DNA of 64,000 bases from Eutreptiella sp. 'Long Island Sound 2002' (lineage: Eukaryota > Euglenozoa > Euglenophyceae > Eutreptiales > Eutreptiaceae). The stretch covers positions 45,286,639 through 45,350,638 of the forward strand of contig OZ038378.1 of the NCBI GenBank assembly GCA_964036045.1, read 5' to 3'. Below, in pieces: positions 42,101 through 54,100 of the stretch. Numbering within the stretch: the stretch's first letter is position 1; each line of letters starts with the position of its first letter. The notes under the pieces were generated by a model. That model had not been told where the DNA came from, ran no database searches, and was given only the letters and a program-made list of their open reading frames with translations. The position numbers were made by a program, and so were the translations under genes.

Positions 42101-45100
42101 ATTTGTTCACAACAGCGGTTTGCGGTCCACCGACCTTAGTTGATCAGCTGACGGTAGTTTCTTGTCAACCGACGTCTGGTGGCTCTAAATCGTCGGCCAG
42201 TTCCCTATTTTTTGTTTCCATGGAGCACCGCCTTGCTGGGGTGTGCCTAGCCAAACGCTCTGATAGAGTTCCATGCCAAAGCTATCCGTCTGCACGCAGT
42301 GTCACATTTGAGGCGTGTGCTTTGGATGCACAAGCTCCTGTCCCAGTCCTCCTCCCCCCCCCCCCGTCCCCTCCTTCGAGCACAGCCCTGCACCGTCCCT
42401 TCGCACTGGTTCCCCGGTTGCTTGTGCAGTGGTACAGCCTCGGCGACCGCATCCTCGAGATGGAAACGGAGTGCAGCGCCCACTTGGATGACCAGGAGGT
42501 CTGACATCGCTCGTGTCGTTTCATGCCAGAACGCTGTGCGACCACCACCGATTGGCAGTGTATCTTCCAGCAGCCCCTTGCACTGCGCCCATCGGTGCTA
42601 CATGCACGCAGTCCTCCAACACCTTGTCCGGAGGTCTTGAGTCAAATTGATGTGTTTGTTCAAATGGAATTGGCAAGGGTTGGCCCGGCGGGGAGTGCAG
42701 ATAAATCAGTGGAGCGGAGGGGGGTGGGGGGGGCATGGCTGAGGCGGGTTGGGTCAGGACGGCAAGGACCCCGAAGGTTAGGGGACGGCGAAGGGGTGGA
42801 CGGATTCGTTTGGCTTCAGAAGGTGCGGCGAGCGCTGCAGAAGGTGGAAAGGCCTTGTTGAGGACCCTCAGCAGACCTGCAGAACGTGGGATGATCTCCA
42901 GCCTCATAACCCTGTGCCACGCTCCACAACCTTCTTTCGCCCTCTGACCCTCCACAACCCTCAGCAATGCTCATTGACAGTCAGGGCTCAGTGCACATCA
43001 GTAGATCTCAGCGCTGATGGTGGTGATGGTGGTGGTGATGGCGGTGGCGCCAGCACCGCCGGCGCCGGTTCCCATGCCCGCCAGTGCGCCCCCCACCCCC
43101 CCCCCCTAAAAAAAGGGTGGTGCAGCTCTTCTTTTTTTTCTGCATAATGAAAGTCCGGGAGCCCGAGTCTGCGCTCCGGGGGGTAACCGCCGCTAGTTGG
43201 CAGTTGACCGCCTTGTCCGCACTCCGCTCGCAGGTGGCGATGCAGCAACGGTCATGGCAGTCAACCGACGGTGGTCAAAGGTCGGTGGGCGGCCGTTGCA
43301 GGCCATCAGTGATACGGCCGGTGGTAGGCTCTTTCGCGATCATTCTTGGGCATCCCAAGGCCGAGCTGATGTCCCCATGCATTTCTCGTCTGGTCCCACA
43401 TCGATGCGGTCCCCATCCACATGGAGTCCCATCCGAACCCACCAGAGGCACACAGACTGTTGATCCAACAGAAGGCGCGACTGCCGAACCCCATATGCAT
43501 TCTCGCGACCTGTGTGTGTGGGGGGGGGGGGGGGCTGCAGTTTATCCTCAACTGTTCCACTTACAGAAAGGCGAATAGCTGCCGATGATCATGACTTTTC
43601 TTTGGCTGGCTGCTTGGCCTGACGAAAACTGAGCACTTCTCGCCTTTGTAAGTGCCTGTTTGTCGCGTCATACATGTGGGTGTGTGTGGGGGGAGGAGCA
43701 GGGGGAGACCACCCCAGTGCCATGTACACCCATCAGGAAGGGGGGGGGGATTACATTTCTGTTCATCCCTCTTTAGCCTCCTTGTCCAAAGAGCGCCAAT
43801 TGCACGGCCGCAGGTTGGCGCTTTGCCAACTGCAGTGGGCGGACCCGTCTTACCTCAGGTGCGTCAAGTGAAACTCGAGGTCTGAAAGCCGCCAATGGCC
43901 GGTGTGTCAGCGCAACAACAGGGACCGCCCTGGGCCAGGGATGCATTGGAAGGAGAGGGGCGCGGCACGTTGGGAGCCGTCCGGAAGGCGGTTGCAGGGG
44001 GTGCGCCAACCGGTTCGGGGCGGTTACTGTCAGTTGTCAGTGCCGCTGGCGGTGGGCCGTCGGGGAAAGGGAGAGTGTGGCTGGGGCACAGGCTCAGAGC
44101 CCATGGAGGGCGGGGGCAGGGGCATGGGCTGGGGCTCTCCCGATTGGGACCACTGAGTAACTACGGGAGTCAAAACTGCCACAAAAGGTATTTCACCGTG
44201 TGCCAGACCAACGATGATGTTTCCGGACCCCCTCGTCGTGCGCTCTTTCTGAGATTTGGAGTGTTGAAGGGGGCCCGGTCAACGAAGCCCCTTGGAAGTC
44301 CTGCATCCCTGCCCCGGGCCCTGCATGCCATGCCCCTGCAGGCGTGGATCCATTCCGTATTGCAGTGGGTGGCCAATCCCACTGACCAGCTGGAGCAGCG
44401 CATGCGGCGCTTCCACGCCTTCATGGCGTACCTGCGGCACGAGGAGCCCACCTCCAGCCCCATGTCAATGCCGTCGCCCCTGTCTTCGACCATTGAGCTC
44501 ATACTGCCCCCCAGCCACTCCTTCATCTCCGTGAAGGCCCAGTTCACAACGCCCAGGGCGCGGGTGCACAGCCCCGTGCAGCTGCGCCTGCGCCTTAGCA
44601 CCCAGTGCCCTGTGCCGATCCCGTTGAGCCAGCTGCACGTTGCGTTCAATCACCCCGAGTACGATTTCTCCAGGGCCGCGGAGCAGGAGACGGACCTGGT
44701 GGTCCTGGCCACCCAGCCCACGGTGTGCAGCTCCTGCCTGATGTGGGCTGGTACAGGATGGGTTACGACCAAGCCTGCTTTTTGGTGGGTCGGATGCCTT
44801 GGGGGGGGGGGCGTGGGGCAGCATGCCTTTTTTCAACTTCTGGGTGACCCCTCCCTCCAAAAAGACACCATCCCCCAACCCCAGGGGTAGAGGGTAGGCA
44901 AGTAGTAGGTCCGGGCTTTTTGTGAAGATAGCCTCCGAACAGTCAGTCAGCTGTTAGTCACTGTATGTCAGATATCGGGTCAGTTCAGTGGATGCGTCAG
45001 TCATAAGAGGTGGATTCTGACAGTACGGCGTTCAATTCCTGCGGTCTCTTTCCTGTCCGTCCGTCACAGGGGCTGGTCCTCTGGACGGTGGCAGAGTCGA

Positions 45101-48100
45101 GGCCTGAGTACGTTGAGGTCTTCGACCACATCCTGCTATTGCCCTCTGTCTGCATGGACTACAGATGGGGGGCACGCGAAGGGGCACACGCAGCACCTGT
45201 GCACTCTACCCACTGGAAATGTGTTTCCCCCACCGTCTGTGGACAAGCGATGCAAACCATTTCCTCCTCAAAACTCAAACTCAAATCAGTGTGGACACCT
45301 GGAAGTACCGACCGGCACATGGGGTGAGCATTTATGCCCCCCCCCCCCCCGCCCGCGCCCTTGCACGCTCCCGGCGTTGTGGTCCACAACTACTTTGAAG
45401 CGCCCCCCATTGCCTGCCTCCACACCACGACTCCTCGCCACCGCCGGACTATTGGCTGGAGGCCCCAGTTTGGTGTGCGTTTGCACTTGTTTCCCCTCGC
45501 CGCCTCTTCCGCCAACCTACACCAGGCCTTGTCGGCAGACCGCTGGCAGCTTTTAACGGGGCTGAGCCTGCAGTATGTGGTCGAAGATCTAGACGAAGTC
45601 AGGCCTGGCCTCTGCCGCCGTCCCGCCCATCAGGCGCGCCCAGGGCTGTCTATAAGGTCCAGTTTTTTTTCCTCCCCGCCTCAGGGACAGGGATTGTTGA
45701 TGGCGCCCCATTGGGGTGACCGACGGCGGTTGGGTGCAGGGGCGACCAACGGGTATTCTATATTCTTTGACGGAGGATCCCCCCCCCCCCCCCTTATGGA
45801 CAGCCCCGGCATGGAACGCAATTTTCTGCAGCTTTCAGCCGCCGCACTTTTCCAGGTGCCGAAACTGCTTTCATTTGGCTGTCGTTTGGCGGCTGAAGTG
45901 TGCGCCAAATTGCTGGCACTGGTCAGACCGACCAGACCGACTCCTGAACATTCGACGCCAGTCACACAGCAGGGGGCTCAGGCGAGTCGCGACCAAGGGG
46001 CGGGGGGTACTCCTGGTTGACGGGGTGAGGCCTCGACTCTGCCAAAGTCCAGTGGGCCAGCAGCGCCCGTGTGACGGACGCGGCATCATGGCCCCTCCCA
46101 CCATCCTGAAGCTGGGGGCCAAGGATTGATGGGGTTTGCAGCAGGGGGGGGGGAGGAGAGGGTGCAGACTCAGCCTAAAAAGGACCCCCTCAAAGTGGCT
46201 TTGCCTTCTGCAAATGGTGGGTGCATTGGGTAGCTCCCGCCCCCTCCCCCCGGAAATACAATTTCCCACACCAGGTGTGGTTGACGTGGGGCATATGTCG
46301 CACGAACCCCCCAACACCTTGGAGGTGTGTGGGGGGAAATGTGGGGGGAAGGTGTGTGGGGGGTGTAGGGGGTGTTTGGGGGGGTTAGTTATGGGGGGGG
46401 GGTATGGGGTGTGGGGAGGTGTGGGGGTGGTGGGGAGGGGGTTATTTGGAGCACTGAAACCGGCAATGTATGTGGGAAGGGTTGGCGGTGCACACACAAG
46501 GCGGTGCATACACAAGGTGTATGTTGTACCCCCCCCCCCCCCCTTGCGCAAGCACTGCCTTGTCTGAGCACATGAGCCCGTGTTACCGTCGTTTTGATGG
46601 AATTTTCTGACCACGGTTTTTATGGTCAGAAATGTAACATTATGCGATTGTGCTTCGCTTGTAGAGGGAAAGGTGGGCTTGATCATGCTTGTGGTAGTTC
46701 CTCCTGCTCATACCAACATTCTGCTTGCAATTGCAACCCAATGATGTCCCTGTTGATGTGATTTTCAGCCATGGCTCATGTTGCTACACCTGGCATGGCT
46801 GTTACGTACAGCCAGTCCACCGGTGAACATTGTTCAAGATGAGGCGCAAGGTGGGAAAGGGCTTCTATTCCACAGCTCCTGATGGCCCTGATGGGCAGTG
46901 AGGACCTCCAGAACTCGCTGAAATTTGCCTGCACATTGTGTTGTAGTGCCCTGTTGCGACGATTGTGCTTAGGGTGAGGTATGGGCAGGTTTCCGGTGAC
47001 ATACGTTCTTTTGGCACCGCGCGTCGCGCGCAAGCACGGCCTTGTCTAAGCACATGAGCCCGTGTTACCGTCGTTTTGCTGACTTTCAGCGTGCTTGCGC
47101 AAGGGGGGGGGGGGGTAATTCATGTAATTTTTTTTTGCGGTAAATGCGTGTAACAAAAAAACCGTCTAGTCCTGTAATTTTTTTTCCGGTAAGTCGTTTC
47201 AGCCCGTCAAACGCATTACCGAATTTGTTACGTCGCCCCTTGAGTTGCGGTTAGGGACTCTGAATCCAAGCTTTGTTGCGTGGCCCCTTGTGTTGGGGTT
47301 AGGGACTCGCAATCCACGCTTTGTTGTGTGGCCCCTTGAGTTAGCGTTAGGGACTCTCAATCCACGCTTTGTTGCGTGGCCCCTTGAGTTGAGGTTAGGG
47401 ACGTTGACTCCACGCTTTGTTGTGTGGCCCCTTGAGTTGGGGTTAGGGACTCGCAATCCACGCTTTGTTGCGTGGCCCCCTGAGTTGGGGTTAGGGACTC
47501 GCAATCCACGCTTTGTTGTGTGGCCCCTTGAGTTTGGGTTAGGGACTCGCAATCCGTGCTTTGTTGTGTGGCCCCTTGAGTTGGGGTTAGGGACTCGCAA
47601 TCCACGGTTTGTTGTGTGGCCCCTTGAGTTGGGGTTAGGGACTCTCACTCCATGCTCTATGGTGTGGCCCCTTTAGTTGGGTTCAGGCACTCTCAATCCA
47701 CGCTTCGTTGTGTGGCCCCTTGATTTATGGATAGGGACTCGCAATCCACGCTTTGTTGCGTGGCCCCTTGAGTTGGGGTTAGGGACTCGCAATCCACACT
47801 TTGTTGTGTGGCCCCTTGAGTTGCAGTTAGGGACTCGCAATCCACGGTTTGTTGCGTGGCCCCTTGAGTTGGGGTTGTCGACTCTCAATCCACACTTTGT
47901 TGTGTGGCCCCTTGAGTTGCAGTTAGGGACTCGCAATCCACGGTTTGTTGCGTGGCCCCTTGAGTTGGGGTTGTCGACTCTCAATCCATGCTTTGTTGCG
48001 TGGCTCCTTGAGTTGGGGTTAGGGACTCTCAATCCGTGCTTTGTTGTGTGGCCCCTTGAGTTCGGGTTAGGGACTCGCAATCCACGCTTTGTTGCGTGGC

Positions 48101-51100
48101 CCTCTGAGTTGGGGTTGGGGACTCTCACTCCACGCTCTATGGTGTGGCTTCTTCAGTTGGGGTGAGGCACTCTCAATCCACGCTTCGTTGGACGGCCCCT
48201 TGATTTATGGATAGGGACCTATAATCCACGCTTTGTTGTGTGGCCCCTTGAGTTGGGGTTAGGGACTTGCAATCCACGGTTTGTTGCGTGGCCCCTTGAG
48301 TTGGGGTAAGGGACTCTCAATCAACGCTCTATTGTCTGGCCTCTTGAGTTAGGGTTGTCGAATCTCAATCCACGCTTTGTTGCGTGCCCCCTTGCGTTGG
48401 GGTTAGGGACTCGCAATCCATGCTTTGTTGCGCGGCTTCTTGAGTTGGGGTTAGGGACTCTCAATCCACACTTCGTTGTGTGGCCCCTTGAGTTGGGGTT
48501 AACGACGCGTAATCCACGCTTTGTTGTGTGGGCCCTTGAGCCAGCATTAGGGACTCGCAATCCATGGTTCGTTGTGTGGCCCCTTGAGTTGGGGTTAGGG
48601 ACTCTCAATCCACGCTTTGTTGTGTGGCCCCTTGTGTTGGGGTTAGCGACTCGCAATCCATGCTGTGTTGCGTGGCCCCTTGAGTTGGGGTTAGGGACTC
48701 GCAATCCACGCTTTGTTGTGTGGCCCCTTGAGTTAGGGTTAGGGACTCTCAATCCACGCTTTGTTGTGTGGCCCCTTGAGTTGGGGCCGGCGCCTCGCAA
48801 TCCACGCTTTGTTGTGTGGCCCCTTGAGTTGGGGTTAGGGACTTGCAATTCACGGTTTGTTGCGTGGCCCCTTGAGTTGGGGTTAGGGACTCCCAATCCA
48901 CGCTTTGTTGCGTGGCCCCTTGAGTTGGGGTCAGCGACTCGCAATCCACGCTTTTTTGTGCGGCCCCTTGAGTTGGGGTTAGGGACTCCCAATTTGCGCC
49001 ATATTGTGTGGCCTCTTGAGTTAGGGTTGTTGACTTTCAATCCACGCTTTGTTGTGTGGCCCCCTGCGTTGGGGTTAGGGACTTGCAATTCACGGTTTGT
49101 TGCGTGGCCCCTTGAGTTGGGGTTAGGGACTCTCAATCCATGCTTTGTTGCGTGGCCCCTTGAGTTGGGGTTAGGGACTCTCAATCCATGCTTTGTTGCG
49201 TGGCCCCTTGAGTTAGCGTTAGGGACTCGCAATCCACGCTTTGTTGTGTGGCCCCTTGAGTTGGGGTTAGGGACTCGCAATCCACGCTTTGTTGCGTGCC
49301 CCCTTGAGTTGCGGTTAGGGACTCGCAATCCACGCTTTGTTGTGTGGCCCCTTGAGTTGGGGTAAGGGACTCTCAATCAACGCTCTATTGTCTGGCCTCT
49401 TGAGTTAGGGTTCTCGACTCTCAATCCACGCTTTGTTGCGTGGCCCCTTGAGTTAGCGTTAGGGACTCTCAATCCACGCTTTGTTGCGTGCCCCCTTGCG
49501 TTGGGGTTAGGGACTCGCAATCCATCTTTTGTTGCGCGGCCCCTCGAGTTCGGGTTAGGGACTCTCAATCCACGCTTTGTTGCGTGGCCCCTTGAGTTGG
49601 GGTCGGCGACTCGCAATCCACGCTTTGTTGTGTGGCCCCTTGAGTTGGGGTTAGGGACTCCCAATCAACGCTATATTGTCTGATCTCTTGAGTTAGGGTT
49701 GTTGACTTCCAATCCACGCTTTGTTGTGTGGCCCCCTGCGTTGGGGTTAGGGACTCTCAATTCACGGTTTGTTGCGTGGCCCCTTGAGTTGGGGTTAGGG
49801 ACTCTCAATCCATGCTTTGTTGCGTGGCCCCTTGAGTTAGCGTTCGGGACTCGCAATCCACGCTTTGTTGTGTGGCCCCTTGAGTTGGGGTCAGGCACTC
49901 TCAATCCACCCTTTGTTGCGTGGCCCCTTGAGTTGGGTTAAGGGCTTCTCAATCAGCGCTCTATTGTCTGGCCTCTTGAGTTAGGGTTGTCGACTCTCAA
50001 TCCACGCTTTGTTGCGTGGCCCCTTGAGTTAGCGTTAGGGACTCGCAATCCACGCTTTGTTGTGTGGCCCCTTGAGTTGGGGTTAGGGACTCTCAATCCA
50101 CGCTTTGTTGTGTGGCCCCTTGAGTTGGGGTTAGGGACTTGCAATTCACAGTTCGTTGTGTGGCCCCTTGAGTTGGGGTCGGCGACTCGCAATCCACGCT
50201 TTGTTGTGTGGCCCCTTGAGTTGGGGTTAGGGACTTGCAATTCACAGTTTGTTGTTTGGCCCCTTGGGTTGGGGTTAGGGACTCTCAATCCACGCTTTGT
50301 TGCGTGGCCCCTTGGGTTGGGGTCAGTGACTCGCATTCCACGCTGTGTTCTGTGGCCCCTTGAGTTGGGGTTAGGGACTCCCAATCAGCGCTATATTGTC
50401 TGATCTCTTGAGTTAGGGTTGTCGACTTCCAATCCACGCTTTGTTGTGTGGCCCCCTGCGTTGGGGTTAGGGACTTGCAATTCACGGTTTGTTGTGTGGC
50501 TCCTTGAGTTGGGGTTAGGGACTCTCAATCCATGCTCTGTTGCGTGGCCCCTTGAGTTACGTTAGGGACTCGCAATCCACGCTTTGTTGTGTGGCCTCTT
50601 GAGTTGGGGTTAGGGACTCTCAATCCACGCTTTGTTGCGTGGCCCCTTGATTTGGGGTTAGGGACTCTCAATCCACGCTTTGTTGCGTGGCCCTTTGAGT
50701 TGCTGTTAGGGACTCCCAATCAACGCTCTACTGTCTAGCCTCTTGAGTTAGGGTTGTCGACTCTCAATCCACGCTTTGTTGCGTGGCTCGTTGACTTGGG
50801 GTTAGGGACTCGCAATCCATGCTTTGTTGCGTGGCCCCTTGAGTTGGGGTTAGGGACTCTCAATCCACGCGCTATGGTGTGGCCTCTTGAGTTGTGGTTG
50901 TCGACTCTCAATCCACGCTTTGTTGCGTGGCCCCTTGAGTTGGGGTTAGGGACTCTCAATCCACGGCTTGTGTGTCGCCCCTTGAGTTGGGGTTAGGGAC
51001 TCTCAATCCACACTTCGTTGTGTGGCCCCTTGAGTTGGGGTTAACAACGCGTAATCCACGCTTTGTTGTGTGGGCGCCTGAGCTAGCCTTAGGGACTCGC

Positions 51101-54100
51101 AATCCATGGTTCGTTGTGTGGCCCCTTGAGTTGGGGTTAGGGACTCTCAATCCACGCTTTGTCGTGTGGCCCCTTGAGTTGGGGTTAGGGACTCGCAATC
51201 CATGCTGCGTTGCGTGGCCCCTTGAGTTTGGGTTAGGGACTCTCAATCCACGGTTTGTTGCGTGGCCGCTTGAGTTGGGGTTAGGACTCGCAATCCACGC
51301 TTTGTTCTGTGGCCCCTTGAGTTGGGGTTAGGGACTCCCAATCAGCGCTATATTGTCTGGCCTCTTGAGTTAGGGTTGTCGAGTCTCAATCCACGCTTTG
51401 TTTTGTGGCCCCTTGAGTTGGGGTTGGGGTCTTGCAATTCACGGTTTGTTGCGTGGCCCATTGAGTTGGGGTTAGGGACTCTCAATCCACGCTTTGTTGC
51501 GTGGCCCCTTGAGTTAGGGTCAGTGACTCGCAATCCACACTTTGTTGCCTTGAGTTGGGGTTAGGGACTCCCAATCAGCGCTATATTTTCTGATCTCTTG
51601 AGTTCGGGTTGTCGACTTCCAATCCACGCTTTGTTGTGTGGCCCCCTGCGTTGGGGTTAGGGACTTGCAATTCACGGTTTGTTGTGTGGCTCCTTGAGTT
51701 GGGGTTAGGGACTCTCAATCCATGCTTTGTTGCGTGGCCCCTTGAGTTGGGGTTCGGGACTCTCAATCCACGCTTAGTTGTGTGGCCCCTTGAGTTGGGG
51801 TTAGGGACTCTCAATCCACGCTTTGTTGCATGGCCCCTTGATTTGGGGTTAGGGACTCGCAATCCACGCTTTGTTGTGTGGCCCCTTGAGTTGGGGTTAG
51901 GGACTCTCAATCCACGGCTTGTATGTCGCCCCTTGAGTTGGGGTTAGGGACTCTCAATCCACGGCTTGTGTGTCGCCCCTTGAGTTGTGGTTAGGGACTC
52001 TCAATCCACACTTCGTTGTCTGGCCCCTTGAGTTGGGGTTAACGACGCGTAATCCACGCTTTGTTGTGTGGGCCCTTGAGCTAGCGTTAGGGACTCGCAA
52101 TCCATGGCTCGTTGTGTGGCCCCTTGAGTTGAGGTTAGGCACCCTCAATCCACGCTTTGTCGTGTGGCCCCTTGTGTTGGGGTTAGGGACTCTCAATCCA
52201 CGCTTTGTTGTGTGGCACCTTGAGTTAGGGTTAGGGACTCTCAATCCACGCTTTGTTGTGTGGCCCCTTGACTTGGGGTCACTGACTCGCAATCCACGCT
52301 TTGTTGTGTGGCCCCTTGAGTTGGGGTTAGGGACTCACAATCCATGCTGTGTTGTGTGGCCCCTTGAGTTTGGGTTAGGGACTCTCAATCCACGCTTTGT
52401 TGAGGGGCACGTTGAGTTGTGGTTAGGGACTCGCAATCCGCGCTTTGTTGCGTGGCTCGTTGACTCGGGGTTAGGTACTTGCAATCCACGCTTTGTTGTG
52501 TGGCCCCTTGAGCTGGTGTTAGGGACTCTCAATCCACGCTTTGTTGTGTGGCCCCTTGAATTCGGGTCACGGAGTCGGAATCCGCGCTTTGTTGCGGGGC
52601 CCCTTTAGTGGGGTTAGGGACTGGCAATCCATGCTTTGTTGCGTGGCCCCTTGAGTTGGGATTAGGGACTCTCAATCCACGCTTTGTTGCGTGGCCCCTT
52701 GAGTTTGGGTTAGGGACTCGCAATCCACGCTTTGTTGTGTGGCCCCTTGAGTTGGGGTTAGGGACTCTCAATCCACGCTTTGTTGCGTGGCCCCTTGAGT
52801 TAGCGTTAGGGACTCGCAATCCACGCTTTGTTGTGTGGCCCCTTGAGTTGGGGTTAGGGACTCTCAATCCACGCTTTGTTGCGTGGCCGCTTGAGTTGGG
52901 GTTAGGTACTTGCAATCCACGCTTTGTTGTGTGGCCCCTTGAGTTTGGTTAGGAACTCTCAATCCACGGCTTGTGTGTCGCCCCTTGAGTTGGGGTTAGG
53001 GACTCTCAATCCACGGCTTGTGTGTCGCCCCTTGAGTTGTGGTTAGGGACTCTCAATCCACACTTCGTTGTGTGGCCCCTTGAGTTGGGGTTAACGACGC
53101 GTAATCCACGCTTTGTTGTGTGGGCCCTTGAGCTAGCGTTAGGGACTCGCAATCCATGGCTCGTTGTGTGGCCCCTTGAGTTGAGGTTAGGCACCCTCAA
53201 TCCACGCTTTGTCGTGTGGCCCCTTGTGTTGGGGTTAGCGACTCGCAATCCATGTTGTGTTGCGTGGCCCCTTGAGTTGGGGTTAGGGACTCTCAATCCA
53301 CGCTTTGTTGTGTGGCCCCTTGAGTTAGGGTTAGGGACTCTCAATCCACGCTTTGTTGCGTGGCCCCTTGACTTGGGGTCACTGACTCGCAATCCACGCT
53401 TTGTTGTGTGGCCCCTTGAGTTGGGGTTAGGGACTCTCAATCCAAACTGTGTTGTGTGGCCCCTTGAGTTTGGGTTAGGGACTCTCAATCCACGCTTTGT
53501 TGAGGGGCACGTTGAGTTGTGGTTAGGGACTCGCAATCCGCGCTTTGTTGCGTGGCTCGTTGACTCGGGGTTAGGGACTCTCAATCCACGCTTTGTTGTG
53601 TGGCCCCTTGAGTTGGGGTTAGGGACTCTCAATCCACGCTTTGTTGTGTGGCCCCTTGAATTCGGCCCACGGACTCGCAATCCGCGCTTTGTTGCGTGGC
53701 CCCCTCAGTGGGGTTAGGGACTGGCAATCCATGCTTTGTTGTGTGGCCCCTTGAGTTGGGGTTAGGGACTCCCAATCCACGCTTTGTTTCGTGGCCCCTT
53801 GAGTTAGCGTTAGGGACTCGCAATTCACGCTTTGTTGTTTGGCCCCTTGAGTTGGGGTTAGGGACTCTCAATCCACGCTTTGTTGTGTGGCCCCTTGAGT
53901 TGGGGTTAGGGACTCTCAATCCACGCTTTGTTGCGTGGCCCCTTGAGTTAGCGTTAGGGACTCGCAATCCACGCTTTGTTGTTTGGCCCCTTGAGTTGGG
54001 GTTAGGGACTCTCAATCCACGCTTCGTTGTGTGGCCCCTTGAATTCGGGCCACAGACTCGCAATCGGCGCTTTGTTGCGTGGCCCCTTCAGTGGGGTTAG

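Noticed and set aside
45069-45150. Extra TRAPPC11-like exon reading GLVLWTVAESRPEYVEVFDH
   Set aside because: It has a good acceptor, but no matching donor and no convincing place in the family order after the Gryzun start.
48321-49376. 351-codon repeat protein on the minus strand (and similar ones on both strands)
   Set aside because: Openness follows from a 48-bp unit without stops. Both strands are equally open and no start context, splice signal or domain supports translation.
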